A stretch of DNA of 64,000 nucleotides from Parafannyhessea umbonata (lineage in GTDB: Bacteria > Actinomycetota > Coriobacteriia > Coriobacteriales > Atopobiaceae): contig NZ_FOGP01000002.1 in NCBI RefSeq assembly GCF_900111255.1, positions 62,001-126,000 of the forward strand, read 5' to 3'. Numbering within the stretch: the first letter of the stretch is position 1; every line of letters starts with the position of its first letter. Below are positions 1-9,229 of the stretch, in pieces. Under the pieces are notes generated by a model, which worked only from the letters and a program-made list of their open reading frames with translations, made no database searches and had not been told where the DNA came from. The position numbers and the translations under genes are program-made.

Positions 1-802
1 TGCGCAGCCACGACCCCAGCGTCTTGAGGTTGTTGGCGTCGTCGGCATAGGTTCCGGAGGTCACGTCAACCGAGTCGATGGACGAGATGAGATTGCTGAT
101 CTCGATGGAGAGCTCGTCCGCCGCCGCCTTGCCCTTCTTGCGGTCGTCAAGCGAGCCCGAGGCGCCAACCTGGTTGAAGAGGTCTTCGTTCTGGTCGACC
201 TTGGACGAGAGTTCGCCAAGCTTCGAGTAGACGTCGGAGAGCTTTTCGTAGGTGGCCTGGTCGCCGCTCTTGACCTCCTCGGAAGAAGAGCCGTTGCTGT
301 CCTGTCCCTGAAGCTCGGAGACCGTGCCGGGAAACCCCGCCATCGACGTGTCGGCCTCGGTCTTTGCCTTGGTGTCGAAAGCATTGGGGTCCCAGGGGTG
401 CGTGATCGCAAGGACGACGGCGCTCATCGCAAGGACGCCGACGACGAGGGAGGTGATGATGACGCGAGTCCTCGGGAGCCTGTCTCGCACAATCGACGCA
501 CCGTCGTCAGGATCGGCCGGCACGGCGCTCTCGATGCGCGGAATGGCGGTCGTACGCTCCTTCTCGGCGGCTTCGGAGCCGTCCTCGGTAGAGTCACCCT
601 CGGGCGCCGGCGCAACGTAGTTCGGGTTGGGCATGCCACACTCCGGGCACACAGGCTGGTCCGAGGGCATGAGGGCACCGCAGTTGGTGCACCAGGAGCC
701 CGACTGCTTCGGTATCGTCGTAGTCCTATCCAGTTCGGCGTGGCACGCCGGACAGCGGAGTGAAGAATCGGGAATGTCAGAGCCGCAGTTGGGACATATC
801 AA
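1..802 (-). CDS. Zinc-ribbon, single-pass membrane protein (3' end outside window)
   Basis: Function not recognised. Reading from TTG at 802 (AAGGG about ten bases upstream), two zinc-ribbon units are seen: CPNCG/CPAC (residues 3-20) and CTNCG/CPECG (residues 38-56). An acidic, proline-rich linker follows, then one hydrophobic segment (about residues 113-133) after an RTR patch, then a polar, probably helical region. The frame is open to the window edge, so the C-terminus is missing. An in-frame TTG at 811 is an alternative start. It lies 35 bases downstream of aconitase on the same strand and may be co-transcribed. The layout suggests cytoplasmic zinc ribbons with an extracytoplasmic C-terminal domain; that is inference. 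Confidence 0.75.
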   Translation of the reverse strand, partial: MICPNCGSDIPDSSLRCPACHAELDRTTTIPKQSGSWCTNCGALMPSDQPVCPECGMPNPNYVAPAPEGDSTEDGSEAAEKERTTAIPRIESAVPADPDDGASIVRDRLPRTRVIITSLVVGVLAMSAVVLAITHPWDPNAFDTKAKTEADTSMAGFPGTVSELQGQDSNGSSSEEVKSGDQATYEKLSDVYSKLGELSSKVDQNEDLFNQVGASGSLDDRKKGKAAADELSIEISNLISSIDSVDVTSGTYADDANNLKTLGSWLR

Positions 803-837
803 GGCAACCAACCCTTAGGTGACGAGCGAACGGCGAC

Positions 838-3519
838 CTACGCCGACAATTGATTAAGGACGAAAGGAAGGATACCCCCCTCGGAGAGGAAGCCGCCTTC
901 CATGGGCGTATCCACCCTGACGACACAATCGAACTCGACCTTCTCGCCGTTCTCGCGACGGGCGACGACGTGGGTCTTGCGGCTCTTGGGAAGGCCATCC
1001 GAGACGTCGACGGGCTCGATGTCAAAGTGCTCGGTGCCGTCAAGGCCCAGGGAGGCAGCGCTCTGTCCCTCCTCGAACTGGAGCGGGAGTACGCCCATCT
1101 GGACGAGGTTCGAGCGGTGGATGCGCTCGAAGCTCTCGGCGAGGACGGCCTTCACGCCAAGCAGCGCGGGGCCCTTGCCGGCCCAGTCGCGGCTAGAGCC
1201 GGAGCCGTAAAGCTTGCCGGCGACGACGACCAGATCCTGGCCGGCCTTCTGATAGGCCTCGGCCGCGTCGAAGATGCTCTCGACCTTGCCGGAAAGGAAG
1301 TTCTTTGTCCATCCGCCCTTGCGACCCTCGGCCAGGGAGTTCGAAAGCTTAACGTTGGCGAACGTTCCGCGTGCCATGACCTCGTGGTTGCCGCGACGGC
1401 TGCCGTAGGTGTTGAACGCGTCGCGCTCGATGCCGCGCTCCTCGAGGTAGCGGGCAGCGGGCGAGTCCGCGGCAATGGACCCGGCCGGGGAGATGTGATC
1501 GGTTGTGACGAAGTCGCCGAGAAGGGCGAGCGCTCGAGCATCCGACACCCTCAGAACAGAGGCTGGCTTGGCGAGGTCGAAGTACGGCGCCTTGCGGACG
1601 TAGGTGGACTCGGGATCCCAGGCAAAGGTGTCGGAGGAGCCGGCGTCGATCTCTTGCCACTCGCGGGAGCCCTCGAACAGGCCCTTGCCCCCCTCGACGA
1701 AGAGCTCCTTGTCGAGCGAAGTGGCGAGGGCGGCCTCTATCTCGGCGTTAGTGGGCAGCAGCTCGGAGAGCATGACGGGCTTGCCGTCGGAGTCAAGGCC
1801 GACGGGACTCTCGGCCAGGTTCACGTCAAGGGTGCCGACGAGCGCGTAGGCGACGACGAGAGCGGGCTGGCAGAGGTAGTTCTGGCTGACGTCGGGCGAG
1901 ATACGTCCCTCGAAGTTCCTGTTGCCCGAGAGGATGCTCGTGAGCTCAAGGTCACCCGAGACTGCCTTAAGGGAGGACAGGATCTCGCCAGAGTTTCCGA
2001 TGCAGCTCATGCAGCCGAAGCCGCAAGTCCAGAAGCCGAGCTTGGCGAGGTACGGAGCAAGGCCGGCGCGGTCGAGCATGAGCGAGGTGGCATGGCTGCC
2101 AGGAGCAAGAATCCTCTTCACCCAAGGCTTGGCGCTCAGCCCGCGCTCGACTGCCTTCTTGGCGAGAATGCCTGCGGCGACCATCATCGCGGGGTCGGTT
2201 GCCGTAGTGCAGCTCGTGATAGCCGCGATAGCGATGGTCCCGTGGCCAAGCTCGTAGTCCTGGCCACCAGCGGAGACCGTCCTGAGGGCGTCGCGGTCCT
2301 CAATGCCATGGGAGACGAGGCCCTTCTCGAATCGCTCCCTGAGGCCCGCGACCGTGGTGCGGTCGTGCGGGCGCGAAGGACCGGCGAGGCTCAGCTCGAC
2401 GGTCGAAAGGTCCAGCTTGATGGTGCGTGAGTACGTCCTGCCCTCGGAGGCGCCCCAGACCCCCTGAATCTTGAGGTACTCGCGGGTGAAGGCGATGTCG
2501 TCGGCGTTCCTGCCCGTAAGCTCGAGGTACGCGGTCGCCTGGTCGTCGACCGGAAAGAGCGTCGTGGTGGCGCCGTACTCCGGCGTCATGTTCGAGACGC
2601 AAGCGCGCTGCGTGGCCGAGAGCGTGGAGACGCCCTCGCCGGTGACCTCAACCAGAGAGCCGACGACGCCCTCGGACCTAAGCAGCTGTGCGACGGTCAG
2701 CGCGAGGTCCATGCCACCGACGCCGTCGCGCAGCTTGCCGGTGAGTTCGAGGGAGACGACGGGGGGAACGAGCATGGAGATGGGCTGGCCGAGCGCCGCA
2801 GCCTCGGCCTCGATGCCGCCCACACCCCAGCCCAGTACGCCAAGGCCGTTGGCGGTGGTGGTGTGGGAGTCTGTTCCCACGAGCGTGTCGAAGCAGGCAA
2901 CGGGAACGTCGCCCTGCGCGAGGGCGTCGGTCCCCACTACCTCGCAGAAGCGCTCCATGTTGAGCTGGTGGCAGATGCCGCCTCCGGGCGGGACGATGCG
3001 AACGTTGTCGAAGGAGTTCGCGGCCCACTTGAGGAAGGCGAAGCGCTCGTGGTTTCGCCGGGCCTCCTTGCGCTGGTTGGCGTCGGCCGCGTCCTGGCTT
3101 CCGGCGCAGTCGGCGATGACGGAGTGGTCGACGACGAGCGTGCAGGGAATGCGCGGGCTGACCTTTGCGGGATCGCCGCCGCGCTCGACCATTGCGTCGC
3201 GCATGGCCGCGAAGTCAACGAACACGGGCACGCCCGTGAAGTCCTGGAACAGGACGCGGGCGGGCATGAACTCGATTTCGTCGCCCTGCTCGCCGGCCAT
3301 GCCGGCCTTAACGACGCGGCTGGCGAGCTCGACCGCAGCCTCGTCGCTCTGGGCACGCCTGACGCAGTTCTCGAGAAGAATGACCAGGGCCCTCGGCAGG
3401 GATGACGCCCCGGGAATGGACGAGACGTCGTAGACCATGCGCTTTACGCCAGACACCTCAACAGGCCTGGGCTTTCTTGCCTGGACTACAGCACGGTAGA
3501 AATCGTTACTTGCCTGCAT
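838..3519 (-). CDS. acnA: Aconitate hydratase
   Basis: Interconverts citrate and isocitrate using a [4Fe-4S] cluster. The 893-residue product has the usual length of AcnA/IRP1-type aconitases. Cluster ligands are visible in SCTTATDPAM and the GFGCMSCIGNSG stretch, and the C-terminal swivel domain carries the AGKGPALLGVKAV region. The ATG at 3519 follows GGAGAG and overlaps the end of the upstream ATPase gene by 14 bases, suggesting translational coupling. No citrate synthase or isocitrate dehydrogenase is nearby, so whether it serves a partial TCA branch for glutamate synthesis cannot be told here. Confidence 0.97.
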   Translation of the reverse strand: MQASNDFYRAVVQARKPRPVEVSGVKRMVYDVSSIPGASSLPRALVILLENCVRRAQSDEAAVELASRVVKAGMAGEQGDEIEFMPARVLFQDFTGVPVFVDFAAMRDAMVERGGDPAKVSPRIPCTLVVDHSVIADCAGSQDAADANQRKEARRNHERFAFLKWAANSFDNVRIVPPGGGICHQLNMERFCEVVGTDALAQGDVPVACFDTLVGTDSHTTTANGLGVLGWGVGGIEAEAAALGQPISMLVPPVVSLELTGKLRDGVGGMDLALTVAQLLRSEGVVGSLVEVTGEGVSTLSATQRACVSNMTPEYGATTTLFPVDDQATAYLELTGRNADDIAFTREYLKIQGVWGASEGRTYSRTIKLDLSTVELSLAGPSRPHDRTTVAGLRERFEKGLVSHGIEDRDALRTVSAGGQDYELGHGTIAIAAITSCTTATDPAMMVAAGILAKKAVERGLSAKPWVKRILAPGSHATSLMLDRAGLAPYLAKLGFWTCGFGCMSCIGNSGEILSSLKAVSGDLELTSILSGNRNFEGRISPDVSQNYLCQPALVVAYALVGTLDVNLAESPVGLDSDGKPVMLSELLPTNAEIEAALATSLDKELFVEGGKGLFEGSREWQEIDAGSSDTFAWDPESTYVRKAPYFDLAKPASVLRVSDARALALLGDFVTTDHISPAGSIAADSPAARYLEERGIERDAFNTYGSRRGNHEVMARGTFANVKLSNSLAEGRKGGWTKNFLSGKVESIFDAAEAYQKAGQDLVVVAGKLYGSGSSRDWAGKGPALLGVKAVLAESFERIHRSNLVQMGVLPLQFEEGQSAASLGLDGTEHFDIEPVDVSDGLPKSRKTHVVARRENGEKVEFDCVVRVDTPMEGGFLSEGGILPFVLNQLSA

Positions 3520-5887
3520 TGAGACTCTCCACTCTCGCGATGATTCGATCTATTGCATGTGCCGTCCCGCGCCCTTCCTGCACGGCGGCGAACGTCCTAA
3601 CGAATAAGAATATGCCTGAAACAGACAACGCGAGCGCAACGCCAACAGAAATTAACGTAGGAGCGCCGACCGAGAAGAACGAGCTGAACACGGTGCAGCC
3701 CAACACAGCGATGGCGACGACGACCGCCAGCACGAAAAGCCTGAAGGGATTGAGGGGAAGCGATATGCGATAGATGAGCGCCGTGCCGATCGCAAACATC
3801 TCGAGCATGCAGCAGGTAGAGAGCTCGCTCACCGACCAGCCAAGGATGCGCGCGACGAGAATCGTGAGGAACAGCGACGCGATGACTGCCCCGGAGGCCG
3901 GCAGCGAGCGCGACAGGACGTTGCGGATGAACGAGCCCCTGACGCGGTCGTGGTTCGGCTCGAGCGCGAGCAGGAACGACGGGACCCCGATCACTGCGGT
4001 ACTCACGAGCGACATCTGCACGGGAATGAAGGGGTACGGCGGAATGGCGATGCAGATGAGGGCGAGCACCATCGTGTAAACGGTCTTCATAAGGAACAGG
4101 GCCGCCGACCTCTCGAGGTTGTTTATCGAGCGGCGCCCCTCGGCAACGACCTCGGGCATGTGGGCGAAGTCGTTGTCGGCGAGCACTATCTCGGCCACGT
4201 TTCGCGCCGCGGCAGAACCCGCCGCCATCGCGACCGAGCAGTCAGCCTCCTTGAGCGCGAGGACGTCGTTCACACCATCCCCCGTCATGGCAACGACGTG
4301 CCCCTGCGCCTTGAGGGCCCTCAGCAGCGACCTCTTCATCTGCGGCGTGACGCGTCCGAAGACGCGGCACTCCTCCACGGCCCTCGCGACCTCGCGCTCG
4401 TCGGAAAGCGTTGACGCGTCCACAAAGCGTTGCGCGCCGGGGACGCCGACGGCCCGCGCGATACCCGATACCGTATAGGGGTCGTCGCCGGAGATGACCC
4501 GGATGTCGACCCCCTGCCTCTTGAAGAACTCCATGGTCGCGCGGGCCGTCGGTCGAATCTCGTCCTGGATGGCGAGATAACCAATCAGGCGGGCACGGCC
4601 CAGCGGGCGCCCCCCGTCGTCGAATCCGTCGAACTCGCAAACCGCAAGCACGCGCGAGAGCTGGCCGAACGAGCGAACCTCCTCCTCGTGGGCGGAATAG
4701 TCCCGTGCGAGCACGAACTGCGCGGCGCCCATGGCCAGGGCGCGGCCGTCCACGGTCAGGCAACCCGAGAGCTTTGTGGCGGACGAGAAGGGAACGGTCC
4801 TGGCGGCGGCCTGGGCGACGAGCCCACGCCCCTCTCCAAAGGAGATGATGGCGCGCGAGGTCTCGTTCGCATCGGCCTCGAGGGCGCGGGCTATGGTGTA
4901 GGCGGCCGACGCGGCCCCCTCGCCGCGGGCCTCGGAGACCTCCATGGCGCCGGTCGTGATGGTCCCGGTCTTGTCGAGGCAGAGGACGTCGACGCGGGCC
5001 AGCGACTCGACGCAATAGGCCTGCTGAACCAGGACCTTGCGGGCGGCGAGGCGCGTGGTCGCGATTGCGAAGACGCTCGAGGTGAGAAGGACGAGCCCCT
5101 GCGGAATCATGCCGATCACCGCCGCGACCGTCTGGAGTATCGCGGCGTCGTGGCCGAAGCGAGACGAGAGCATGAGCCTCGCAAAAAGGCCGATTCCCAG
5201 GGGGACGAGGGCGAAAGTGCCGAGTTTGATGATGAAGTCGAGCGTGTCGACGATCTCGGACGAGACCGGCTTCACGTACTTGGCCTCCGCGTTGATCTTC
5301 GCGGCAAAGCCGTCCTGCCCCACTTTCGTCACGCGGTATCGGACCGATCCCGTCTCGACGAATGACCCCGAGAACACCTGCGAGCCCGAGGCCTTCTCGA
5401 TGGCATCGCTCTCGCCGGTCAGGAGGCTCTCGTTCACGAGCGCCTCCCCACTCACGACCTCTCCGTCGGCGGGAATCTGGTCGCCGTGGGACACGAGGAC
5501 CATGTCATCCAGGACGACGTCCTCAACGGAAATGCCGCGCACTTCTCCGGCGCGCATGACGCGGACCTCCTTGGCGGTCATAATGGAGAGCTTGTCAACC
5601 ATGCGCTTGGCACGGATCTCCTGCGTGACGCCGATGACGAGGTTCGAGACCACGACCGCCACAAAGGCGACGTTCTTGTAGGAACCCGTCGAAAGCACGA
5701 GCAGAGCCATCGCAAGGTTGACCGCGTTGAAGAGCGTGCAAGCGTGCTCGCCGAGGATGCGGGCGACCGATTTTGTCCTCACGTCAGTGTTGGAGTTGGT
5801 GAGACCCCTCGATACGCGCAGGTCGACCTCCTCGCGCGTGAGGCCGCACTCCTCATACCCTGTCGACGTGAGCATATCCTCGTTCAT
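3506..5887 (-). CDS. P-type cation-transporting ATPase (CtpE-like)
   Basis: Membrane ATPase that pumps a cation through a phospho-aspartate intermediate. Visible in order: paired N-terminal membrane helices (about residues 50-88), actuator motif LLTGES (155-160), helix pair containing GMIPQGL (259-265), phosphorylation site DKTGT with D305, and hinge motif MTGDGVND, then C-terminal membrane helices. The PQGL helix resembles the PEGL motif of calcium/magnesium pumps, and 793 residues without an N-terminal metal-binding domain fits the CtpE type, so Ca2+ is a reasonable guess but not shown. The start at 5887 is chosen for its GGAGG; the open frame further upstream runs antisense through the tRNA gene and is not coding. 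Confidence 0.93.
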   Translation of the reverse strand: MNEDMLTSTGYEECGLTREEVDLRVSRGLTNSNTDVRTKSVARILGEHACTLFNAVNLAMALLVLSTGSYKNVAFVAVVVSNLVIGVTQEIRAKRMVDKLSIMTAKEVRVMRAGEVRGISVEDVVLDDMVLVSHGDQIPADGEVVSGEALVNESLLTGESDAIEKASGSQVFSGSFVETGSVRYRVTKVGQDGFAAKINAEAKYVKPVSSEIVDTLDFIIKLGTFALVPLGIGLFARLMLSSRFGHDAAILQTVAAVIGMIPQGLVLLTSSVFAIATTRLAARKVLVQQAYCVESLARVDVLCLDKTGTITTGAMEVSEARGEGAASAAYTIARALEADANETSRAIISFGEGRGLVAQAAARTVPFSSATKLSGCLTVDGRALAMGAAQFVLARDYSAHEEEVRSFGQLSRVLAVCEFDGFDDGGRPLGRARLIGYLAIQDEIRPTARATMEFFKRQGVDIRVISGDDPYTVSGIARAVGVPGAQRFVDASTLSDEREVARAVEECRVFGRVTPQMKRSLLRALKAQGHVVAMTGDGVNDVLALKEADCSVAMAAGSAAARNVAEIVLADNDFAHMPEVVAEGRRSINNLERSAALFLMKTVYTMVLALICIAIPPYPFIPVQMSLVSTAVIGVPSFLLALEPNHDRVRGSFIRNVLSRSLPASGAVIASLFLTILVARILGWSVSELSTCCMLEMFAIGTALIYRISLPLNPFRLFVLAVVVAIAVLGCTVFSSFFSVGAPTLISVGVALALSVSGIFLFVRTFAAVQEGRGTAHAIDRIIARVESLNAGK

Positions 5888-5983
5888 CGGACCTCCTCGC
5901 ACGATGTCATGATGGACATTGTACGCGATGGGGCGAATCGCAAAGTGACAAGCAATCACGACCCCCGTGGCAGAGCGTTGAAG

Positions 5984-5989
5984 TATAAT
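5984..5989 (+). promoter_or_regulatory. Probable -10 box of the tRNA-Arg promoter
   Basis: A perfect TATAAT lies 13 bases before the mature 5' end of the tRNA, a normal distance for a tRNA promoter. No good -35 hexamer is evident at 16-18 bases. Confidence 0.5.
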
Positions 5990-6001
5990 CACTTTTCGCG
6001 T

Positions 6002-6078
6002 GGCCCCATAGCTCAGTGGATCAGAGCGTTCGCCTCCGGAGCGAAAGGTCGTGGGTTCGAACCCCACTGGGGTCACCA
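6002..6078 (+). tRNA. tRNA-Arg (anticodon CCG)
   Basis: A full cloverleaf can be drawn. The acceptor stem GGCCCCA pairs with TGGGGTC (one G-T), the D stem is GCTC/GAGC, and the anticodon stem is TTCGC/GCGAA with loop CTCCGGA, so the anticodon is CCG (6036-6038) and reads CGG. The T arm contains GGTTCGAACC. Discriminator A is followed by an encoded CCA at 6076-6078. It stands alone between the divergent ATPase gene and the aromatic block. Confidence 0.97.
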
Positions 6079-6227
6079 TTTCTTATTATTTGCGGTTGAA
6101 GCTGCATAAAGCTTGCCGCGTTACATCCTTCGTAACACTTTTAGTGCCGCACGGTGTGCCAACGTTGTTTGTTGTAGCATCGGCTCAGGTTTATTCGAGC
6201 TGCGTATACAGCAAGAAAGGCACGCCC

Positions 6228-7253
6228 ATGATTGCAATCGTTAAAGAGTCGGCCACCAACGACCAGCTTCAGCACTTCGTCAAGTGGATCGAGGGCCGAG
6301 GATTCAGAACCAACGTCTCTCGAGGCGAGAACGAGACCGTCGTCGGAATCATCGGCGACACCACCCAGATCGACCCGTTCCTCCTCGAGTCGATGGACAT
6401 CATCGAGACCGTGAGGCGCGTCTCGGAGCCGTTCAAGAAGGCGAACCGCAAGTTCCACCCCGAGGACACCATCGTCGACTGCGGCCACGGCGTAAAGATC
6501 GGCGGAGGAAACTTCCAGGTTATGGCAGGTCCGTGCTCGGTTGAGGGCAAGAACCTGATCGAGATCGCACGCTGCGTCAAGGACGCCGGGGCAACCATGC
6601 TGCGCGGCGGCGCATACAAGCCCCGCACCTCCCCCTACTCCTACCAAGGTATGGGCGAGAAGGGCCTCGACCTTCTCCTCGAGGCCTCCGCGGAGCTCGA
6701 CATGCCCATCGTCACCGAGGTAATGGACCCGCGCGACGTTCAGCTGTTCGTCGACAAGAAGATCGACGTCATGCAGATCGGCGCGCGAAACGCGCAGAAC
6801 TTCTCGCTGCTCAAGGAGGTCGGCAAGACCAAAACCCCCATCCTGCTGAAGCGAGGCATGTCCGGCACGATCGACGAGCTCCTCATGGCCGCCGAGTACA
6901 TCATGAGCGAGGGAAACGAGAACGTCATCCTCTGCGAGAGGGGCATCCGCACCTTCGAGACGCGCACGCGCAACACCTTTGACGTGAACGCCATCCCGGT
7001 GCTCCATCACCTCTCCCACCTGCCCGTGGTCGGCGACCCCAGCCACTCGACAGGCTACACGCGCTACGTTCGCCCCGCCGCCTACGCGGCGACGGCAGCC
7101 GGAGCCGACGGCCTCGAGATTGAGGTCCACAACTGTCCGCAGGAGGCCTGGTCGGACGGCGCCCAGGCCCTGACTCCCGCCCAGTTCGCCGACGCCATGA
7201 AGCGCATCGCGCTCATCCGTGAGGCCGTCACGGCAGACCTGGACAAGGAGTAA
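6228..7253 (+). CDS. aroF: 3-deoxy-7-phosphoheptulonate (DAHP) synthase
   Basis: First step of the shikimate pathway: PEP plus erythrose-4-phosphate to DAHP. At 341 residues it is the short Thermotoga/Bacillus-type enzyme, with an N-terminal ferredoxin-like regulatory domain (about 1-70) ahead of the TIM barrel. Catalytic-region motifs GPCSVE and GGAYKPRTSPY and the C-terminal GDPSHSTG are present. In this family the N-terminal domain mediates feedback inhibition, often by tyrosine; that is inferred here. The ATG at 6228 follows AAGAAAGG. It is the first gene of the aromatic block and stops 3 bases before tyrA. A weak promoter candidate (TTGTTT at 6165, GTTTAT at 6189) lies in the 149-base leader. 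Confidence 0.97.
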   Translation: MIAIVKESATNDQLQHFVKWIEGRGFRTNVSRGENETVVGIIGDTTQIDPFLLESMDIIETVRRVSEPFKKANRKFHPEDTIVDCGHGVKIGGGNFQVMAGPCSVEGKNLIEIARCVKDAGATMLRGGAYKPRTSPYSYQGMGEKGLDLLLEASAELDMPIVTEVMDPRDVQLFVDKKIDVMQIGARNAQNFSLLKEVGKTKTPILLKRGMSGTIDELLMAAEYIMSEGNENVILCERGIRTFETRTRNTFDVNAIPVLHHLSHLPVVGDPSHSTGYTRYVRPAAYAATAAGADGLEIEVHNCPQEAWSDGAQALTPAQFADAMKRIALIREAVTADLDKE

Positions 7254-7256
7254 CGC

Positions 7257-8132
7257 ATGGCTAAGGGCGAAAAGCGCTCCTTCGTCCCCGGGCGCGTCGG
7301 CGTCGTGGGACTGGGCCTCATGGGCGGATCGTTCGCCAAGGCGGCGCACCAGGGCGGGCAGGAGGTGTACGCCTGGAATCGCACGCGCTCCACGCTCGAG
7401 CTCGCCATGATCGACACGATCGACGGAGAGCTGACGGAAGAGGTCGTCGGGACCTGCGAGCTCATCATACTTGCGGGCTACCCCCAGGTGAGCGTCGATT
7501 GGCTGCGCGACATGGAAGGCCTCATATCGCCCGGCGCGCTCGTAATCGACACCGTGGGCGTCAAGCGCGTCATCTGCGACAAGTGCTTCGAAATCGCCGC
7601 GCAGCACGATTGGACCTTCGTCGGCTGTCACCCGATGGCTGGGACGCAGTACTCTGGATACGCGCACTCCCGCGCGAACATGTTCCACGGCGCTCCGATG
7701 GTCGTCGTGGCGCCCGACGACGCGGATGACTTCGAGCGCGCAGACGTGCTCGAGCGGCTCAAGGCGCTTCTCGCCCCCTGTGGCTTCGGGTCCTTCACCC
7801 TCGCGAGCGCCGACTTCCACGACCAGCAGATTGCATACACCTCGCAGCTCGCGCACGTCGTGTCCAACGCGTACGTGAAGAGTCCCGCAGCCCAGATGCA
7901 CAAGGGCTTCTCGGCAGGGTCGTACAAGGACCTCACGCGTGTGGCGCGGCTCAACGCGCCCATGTGGACGGAGCTGTTCCTCGACAACGCAGACTACCTC
8001 TCGCGAGAGATCGACACGATCATCGACAACCTCAAGGCATACAAGGACGCACTGGACAGCCACGACGCGCAGAGGCTCGAGGAGCTCCTGGCCGAGGGGG
8101 ACAGGCTCAAGAAGGAGGCCGAGAAGCGATGA
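7257..8132 (+). CDS. tyrA: Prephenate dehydrogenase
   Basis: Oxidatively decarboxylates prephenate (or arogenate) toward tyrosine. The N-terminal Rossmann motif GVVGLGLMGGS (residues 15-25) fits NAD(P) binding, and the GCHPMAGT motif is characteristic of this family. It is 291 residues, with no chorismate mutase and no C-terminal ACT domain, so direct tyrosine feedback through an ACT domain is unlikely. The stop codon overlaps the aroB start (ATGA), indicating translational coupling. Cofactor and substrate preference cannot be read from sequence alone. Confidence 0.95.
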   Translation: MAKGEKRSFVPGRVGVVGLGLMGGSFAKAAHQGGQEVYAWNRTRSTLELAMIDTIDGELTEEVVGTCELIILAGYPQVSVDWLRDMEGLISPGALVIDTVGVKRVICDKCFEIAAQHDWTFVGCHPMAGTQYSGYAHSRANMFHGAPMVVVAPDDADDFERADVLERLKALLAPCGFGSFTLASADFHDQQIAYTSQLAHVVSNAYVKSPAAQMHKGFSAGSYKDLTRVARLNAPMWTELFLDNADYLSREIDTIIDNLKAYKDALDSHDAQRLEELLAEGDRLKKEAEKR

Positions 8133-9220
8133 GCGAAACATGGTCGATTCCCGTAGACACGCCCTCACGCTCCTACGTGGTGCACGTGGGACAGGGGATC
8201 CTGGACGAGACGGGGCAGATCGTTCGCGAGGCATGTGGCGGGACCAAGGCCTGCATCATCTCCGACTCGAACGTCGCCCCGCTGTACGCCGACGCTGTAG
8301 CGGGATCTCTTGCGGACGCCGGCTATTCATGCACGCTCCAGATCTTCGAGGCCGGCGAGGCATCGAAGCGCGTCGACACCCTCGCGGACCTACTCGAGGG
8401 GCTTGCGGCGTCCGAGCTATCCAGGGACGACGTGGTCGTCGCCCTGGGAGGCGGCGTTACAGGCGACATGGGTGGGCTCGCCGGTGCCCTCTACCTCCGC
8501 GGATGCAAGGTCGTGCAGATCCCAACGTCGCTTCTGGCCATGGTCGATTCCTCCGTCGGCGGCAAGACGGCGATCGACCTCGAGGCAGGCAAGAACCTCG
8601 CCGGCTGCTTCTTCCAGCCCCACGCGGTTATCGCCGACATCGACTGCCTGGACACCCTCACCCCCGAGCTCTTCACGGACTCATGCGGCGAAGTCATCAA
8701 GCACGGTGTCATAGCAGACCCCACCCTCTTCGACGAGATTGGCGCGTCGCCACTCAATGGCAACCAGGCTGACAGCGACTACATCGCGCGCATCGTCGCA
8801 AGAAACATCGTGATCAAGCGCGACGTGGTGAACCAGGACGAGCGCGAGCGCGGCCTAAGGCAGATTCTCAACTTCGGCCACACCATCGGCCACGCCATCG
8901 AGGCGGCCAGCGGCTTCGAGCTGGGCCATGGCTCGTCGGTCGCGGCCGGAATGTGCTGCATCGCCCGCGCGAGCGCAAAGAAGGGCTGGTGCGACAGCGA
9001 GGTCGCCAAGAAGATCGTCGAAGCCGTCTCGGCCTACGGCCTGCCCACTGACACCGCGATACCTCACGACACGCTGCTCGACTTTGCCACGCACGACAAG
9101 AAGCGCCACGGAGACGGCGTGAACGTCGTGGTTCCCACCGCGATAGGCACCGTGGAGGTAAAGAAGGTGAGCCTCAACGGGCTCACCGAACTCATCGACC
9201 TTGGCTGCGGCGCAAACTAG
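8129..9220 (+). CDS. aroB: 3-dehydroquinate synthase
   Basis: Converts DAHP to 3-dehydroquinate using NAD and a divalent metal. The 363-residue product shows the GGGVTGD and SSVGGKT motifs and the HGVIAD and NFGHTIGHAIE metal-site regions. The start at 8129 overlaps the tyrA stop by four bases; longer open frames upstream lie inside tyrA and are out of its frame. Confidence 0.97.
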   Translation: MSETWSIPVDTPSRSYVVHVGQGILDETGQIVREACGGTKACIISDSNVAPLYADAVAGSLADAGYSCTLQIFEAGEASKRVDTLADLLEGLAASELSRDDVVVALGGGVTGDMGGLAGALYLRGCKVVQIPTSLLAMVDSSVGGKTAIDLEAGKNLAGCFFQPHAVIADIDCLDTLTPELFTDSCGEVIKHGVIADPTLFDEIGASPLNGNQADSDYIARIVARNIVIKRDVVNQDERERGLRQILNFGHTIGHAIEAASGFELGHGSSVAAGMCCIARASAKKGWCDSEVAKKIVEAVSAYGLPTDTAIPHDTLLDFATHDKKRHGDGVNVVVPTAIGTVEVKKVSLNGLTELIDLGCGAN

Positions 9221-9229
9221 GGAGACCCC

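Noticed and set aside
5888-6079. Extension of the P-type ATPase frame through 5888-6079
   Set aside because: The added residues are antisense to tRNA-Arg and a GGAGG ribosome site precedes the ATG at 5887.
6141-8234. Minus-strand 697-codon open frame opposite aroF and tyrA
   Set aside because: Antisense shadow of two clearly conserved genes; low-complexity composition and no motif.
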